From assembly GCA_003550425.1 (NCBI GenBank), contig PUKE01000043.1, positions 1-41,966 on the forward strand: a stretch of DNA of 41,966 nucleotides. Reading direction: 5' to 3'. Position 1 is the first letter of the stretch. Each line of letters opens with the position of its first letter. The notes under the pieces are model-generated. The model saw nothing but the letters and a program-made list of their open reading frames with translations, was not told the DNA's origin and made no database searches. A program made the translations under genes and the position numbers. The DNA comes from Nitriliruptoria bacterium (lineage in GTDB: Bacteria > Actinomycetota > Nitriliruptoria > Euzebyales > Egibacteraceae). Of this stretch, positions 39,847 through 41,966 are shown in pieces.

Positions 39847-40982
39847 GCCCCTCCCTCCTGCGTGGCGGCGTCGCGGCCGGCGGCCTCGGCGATCTGGTGC
39901 AGCATCGACTCCTCGGGCTCGCCCATCCCCCAGAAGGCGTGCTGGGAGTGGTGCCCGACGCGCTGGTAGAGCAGCTCGCGCTGCCAGTCGAGCGGGTCCC
40001 AGGTGCCGACCACCCGCAGCCAGCCGGTGCCCTCGGCCTCGTAGAGCAGCAGGCGGTTGCGGGCGTCGCCGAGGAAGTGCCCCTCGTGGGTGGTCAGCTC
40101 GATGGCGGCCAGCGGCGTGGCGCCGGGCGGCAGCGGCGGGTCCTGCTCGTGGCCGTACCGCGCGAGCGGCTCGACGAGGCTCTCGACGTAGTCGCGCAGC
40201 GGCTCGGGGTCGGCGTCGGTGAGCAGCCGCGTGACCGTCACGTAGCCGCGCAGCAGCAGCGGGACCGGCCCGAGCGGCTCGCCGAGCACCTCGATCTCGA
40301 AGGTCTGGTTGGCGAGCCCACCCGACCGCAGGGGCGTGAACCGGCCGAGCTCGCTGCCGTAGGAGGGCCAGCGCTCGGGGGCGGCCAGCGCGCCGAGGGC
40401 CGCGGTCGGGTCGCCGGCCGGCACCGCTGGATAGGTGCGCCAGCTCTGGTGCGGCCCAGGCTCGCTGGGTGGGGTGATCGCCCCGAGCTGGGCGTCGCCG
40501 AGGCGACGCTCGGGCAGGTAGGCCTGCTTGGCCTGCGCGCTCGGGAACACGATGCCCCACCCGTGGGTGGACGGGTCCTCGCGCTGGGCCGGGAACCAGT
40601 CACCGAGCAGCGTCGCGGCCCCGGCCAGCAGCTGGGCGCGGTCGAGCGTGCCGCGCCGGCCGTCCTCGCCGGTGGTCAGGCGCGCGGGCCCGAACGCGCG
40701 GTGGAACGCGAGCACGTCCCGGGCGGTCAGACGACGCCCGTGCTGATGCCAGGACGTGGTCAGGATCTCGAACGCCAGGCGCAGGTCGTCGACGTGCCGC
40801 CGATGGCGCGGGCGCCGGTAGTAGGCGGCGTTGAGGAAGTCGGTGACCCAGCCGACCGAGCTCGGCGCGGCGATCGTCGTGCCGCTCATGCGCGCGAAGC
40901 GCACCTGTGGGGTCAGGGCCAGGCGGCGGGCCACGAGGCCGGCGCCGAGGCCGATCAGGGCGTAGCGGGACCAGCGGTTCAT
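39843..40982 (-). CDS. Uncharacterised conserved-looking protein coupled to the FAD oxidoreductase
   Basis: Protein of 379 residues that I do not recognise. The N-terminus (MNRWSRYALIGLGAGLVARRLAL) is a basic stretch with a weak hydrophobic segment, so it may be a membrane anchor (about 7-20). The rest is soluble-looking, with Trp- and His-rich segments (TTSWHQHGRRLT, DWFPAQREDPSTHGWG, RVGHHSQHAFWGMGEPE). ATG at 40982 has GAGGAG just upstream; a GTG at 40997 is an alternative. The stop overlaps the oxidoreductase start by four bases, which implies joint expression. A partner, substrate-binding or membrane-tethering role is inference. Confidence 0.8.
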   Translation of the reverse strand: MNRWSRYALIGLGAGLVARRLALTPQVRFARMSGTTIAAPSSVGWVTDFLNAAYYRRPRHRRHVDDLRLAFEILTTSWHQHGRRLTARDVLAFHRAFGPARLTTGEDGRRGTLDRAQLLAGAATLLGDWFPAQREDPSTHGWGIVFPSAQAKQAYLPERRLGDAQLGAITPPSEPGPHQSWRTYPAVPAGDPTAALGALAAPERWPSYGSELGRFTPLRSGGLANQTFEIEVLGEPLGPVPLLLRGYVTVTRLLTDADPEPLRDYVESLVEPLARYGHEQDPPLPPGATPLAAIELTTHEGHFLGDARNRLLLYEAEGTGWLRVVGTWDPLDWQRELLYQRVGHHSQHAFWGMGEPEESMLHQIAEAAGRDAATQEGGA

Positions 40983-41092
40983 GCGCTCCTCGGTCACCTC
41001 GGGGGTCGGGCGGGCCGCGCGGTGTGGTCATGCGCGCCCCACCTCGGCATCATCCTGTCCCACAGCCTGCTCACTGGCGGAGAGGCCAAACG

Positions 41093-41344
41093 ATGGAGAC
41101 GACGAACACCACGGTGGTCACCCAGCTCATCAACCGCGGGCGCGCCCAGGTCGGCGACGTCACCGCGGTGCAGGTGCCGGGCCACCTGTTCGAGGCGGTG
41201 TACGCCGAGGTCGTGGACGCCGGCGGCGACGCCGGGTTCGAGCACTGCGTCGTGGACGGGGTGCGGGTGACCGCGGTGGAGGGCGACGTCCCGCGGGTCG
41301 TGCCCGCCCACGGCGGCGCGCCCGTGACCCTCGACGAGGACTGA
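41093..41344 (+). CDS. Small acidic unknown protein
   Basis: Protein of 83 residues (METTNTTVVTQLINRGRAQV...). No membrane segment, no family recognised. The ATG follows GGAGAGG, a good ribosome site, and codon bias in the frame is strong. It lies 18 bases before the next gene, so the two are probably one transcript. The GTG/ATG divergent gap to the 379-residue gene is 110 bp. Confidence 0.65.
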   Translation: METTNTTVVTQLINRGRAQVGDVTAVQVPGHLFEAVYAEVVDAGGDAGFEHCVVDGVRVTAVEGDVPRVVPAHGGAPVTLDED

Positions 41345-41362
41345 TCGCGGGCCGCGCCGCCG

Positions 41363-41966
41363 ATGGACCCGCAGTGGCTGCTGCTGCCGCTCGGCGCCAT
41401 CCTGCTGGTCGTCACCATCGTCGATGGCCTGCAGACCACCTTCAGCCTGTCGCGCGCCGGGTCGGTCACCGCCCGGCTGGGCGGGGGCCTGTGGCGCGTG
41501 GCGGTGTGGCTGACCGAGCGCACGCGCTGGCGGCCCGTCGCCCGCGCGGGCGAGCTGATCGCGCTCGCCCAGGTCCTCGCCTGGGTGCTCGGGTTCTGGC
41601 TCGCCTGGGGGCTCGTCTTCGCGGCGCCGCACGCGGTCGTGACGGCCGAGCGCGGCGACCCGGCGCCGGCGTGGGCGCGCGTGGCCTACGTGGGCGAGGC
41701 CCTGTTCACCCGCACCCCCAGCGGGCTGGAGCCGGGCGGGCCGGTGTGGGCGATCGTCTCGCCGCTGGTGGCGGGCACGGGGCTGTTCTTCATCACCCTG
41801 ACGATCACCTACCTCGGCTCGATCACCGCCGCCGCCAGTGACCTGCGCTCGGCGGGCAAGCAGGTCTGGTCGCTCGGCGACTCCCCCACCGCGCTGGTGC
41901 TCTCGGCATGGAACGGCCGGGACTTCGGCGCGCTCGCGCTGGTGCTGAGCGACCTGCAGGCCACGA
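41363..41966 (+). CDS. Channel-like membrane protein (partial at window end)
   Basis: The frame is open from ATG 41363 to the window edge, giving at least 201 residues. Helices lie at about 4-24, 68-90 and 133-155. The pattern (helix, loop, helix, re-entrant-like LFTRTPSGLEPGGPVW, helix GTGLFFITLTITYLGSI, then a basic cytoplasmic start) resembles two-helix ion-channel proteins. The K+ filter TxGYGD is absent, with TPSGLEP in its place. It may therefore be a non-selective or non-channel relative. The call is from topology only. Confidence 0.6.
   Translation, partial: MDPQWLLLPLGAILLVVTIVDGLQTTFSLSRAGSVTARLGGGLWRVAVWLTERTRWRPVARAGELIALAQVLAWVLGFWLAWGLVFAAPHAVVTAERGDPAPAWARVAYVGEALFTRTPSGLEPGGPVWAIVSPLVAGTGLFFITLTITYLGSITAAASDLRSAGKQVWSLGDSPTALVLSAWNGRDFGALALVLSDLQAT

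Overview
The window is very GC-rich with heavy G/C third-position bias, GTG/ATG starts behind GGAGG-type ribosome sites, and a division/cell-wall (dcw) cluster of actinobacterial type: mraZ-rsmH-ftsL-ftsI-murE-murF-mraY-murD-ftsW-murG-murC-ftsQ-ftsZ-pgeF-yggS-sepF-yggT-divIVA. SepF, DivIVA, the FtsZ tail [14 protein letters not shown]3040, a TCGAAC-N4-GTTCG SOS box and a DNPR-type (meso-diaminopimelate) MurE all point to Actinomycetota, probably a deep-branching lineage. I cannot name the genus.

Layout. Positions 1-627 (+) hold the tail of an unknown gene and a small membrane protein with an HELVH motif. Positions 624-19868 (-) are the dcw cluster, read right to left. Most of its neighbours overlap by 1-4 bases (ATGA, GTGA, TTGA, TGATG). 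Only two real gaps interrupt it, ahead of ftsZ (5654-5906) and ahead of murE (15890-16104). The likely transcripts are therefore mraZ-rsmH-ftsL-ftsI, murE to ftsQ, and ftsZ to the HhH-domain gene, with possible read-through. The mraZ leader carries 10-bp-phased repeats that look like MraZ operator boxes. No ftsA, murB or ddl is present.

Positions 20307-25786 hold an HNH endonuclease gene (-) and, divergently, a moxR / DUF58 / transglutaminase operon (+). A perfect palindrome lies between the two. Positions 25910-27139 (-) carry a DUF3040 membrane protein and a crotonase-fold enzyme. Methylglyoxal synthase (+) then converges on a DNA polymerase IV gene (-).

Positions 27810-32746 (-) are a translesion-synthesis pair, a DnaE2-like C-family polymerase followed by DinB. 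It sits behind a near-perfect actinobacterial LexA box. A perfect 22-bp-stem hairpin separates it from an acidic COG4315-type lipoprotein gene. Positions 33718-38196 encode two major-facilitator transporters and the lipid II flippase MurJ. Positions 38311-40982 (-) hold a translationally coupled pair, an FAD-dependent phytoene-desaturase-like oxidoreductase and an uncharacterised 379-residue protein. The right edge has a small unknown gene and the start of a channel-like membrane protein cut by the window end.

I found no RNA genes, CRISPR arrays, insertion sequences or prophage. Most of the window is ordinary chromosomal core. The least explained parts are the oxidoreductase/379-residue pair, the edge channel-like protein with its small upstream gene, and several regulatory sequence patterns.
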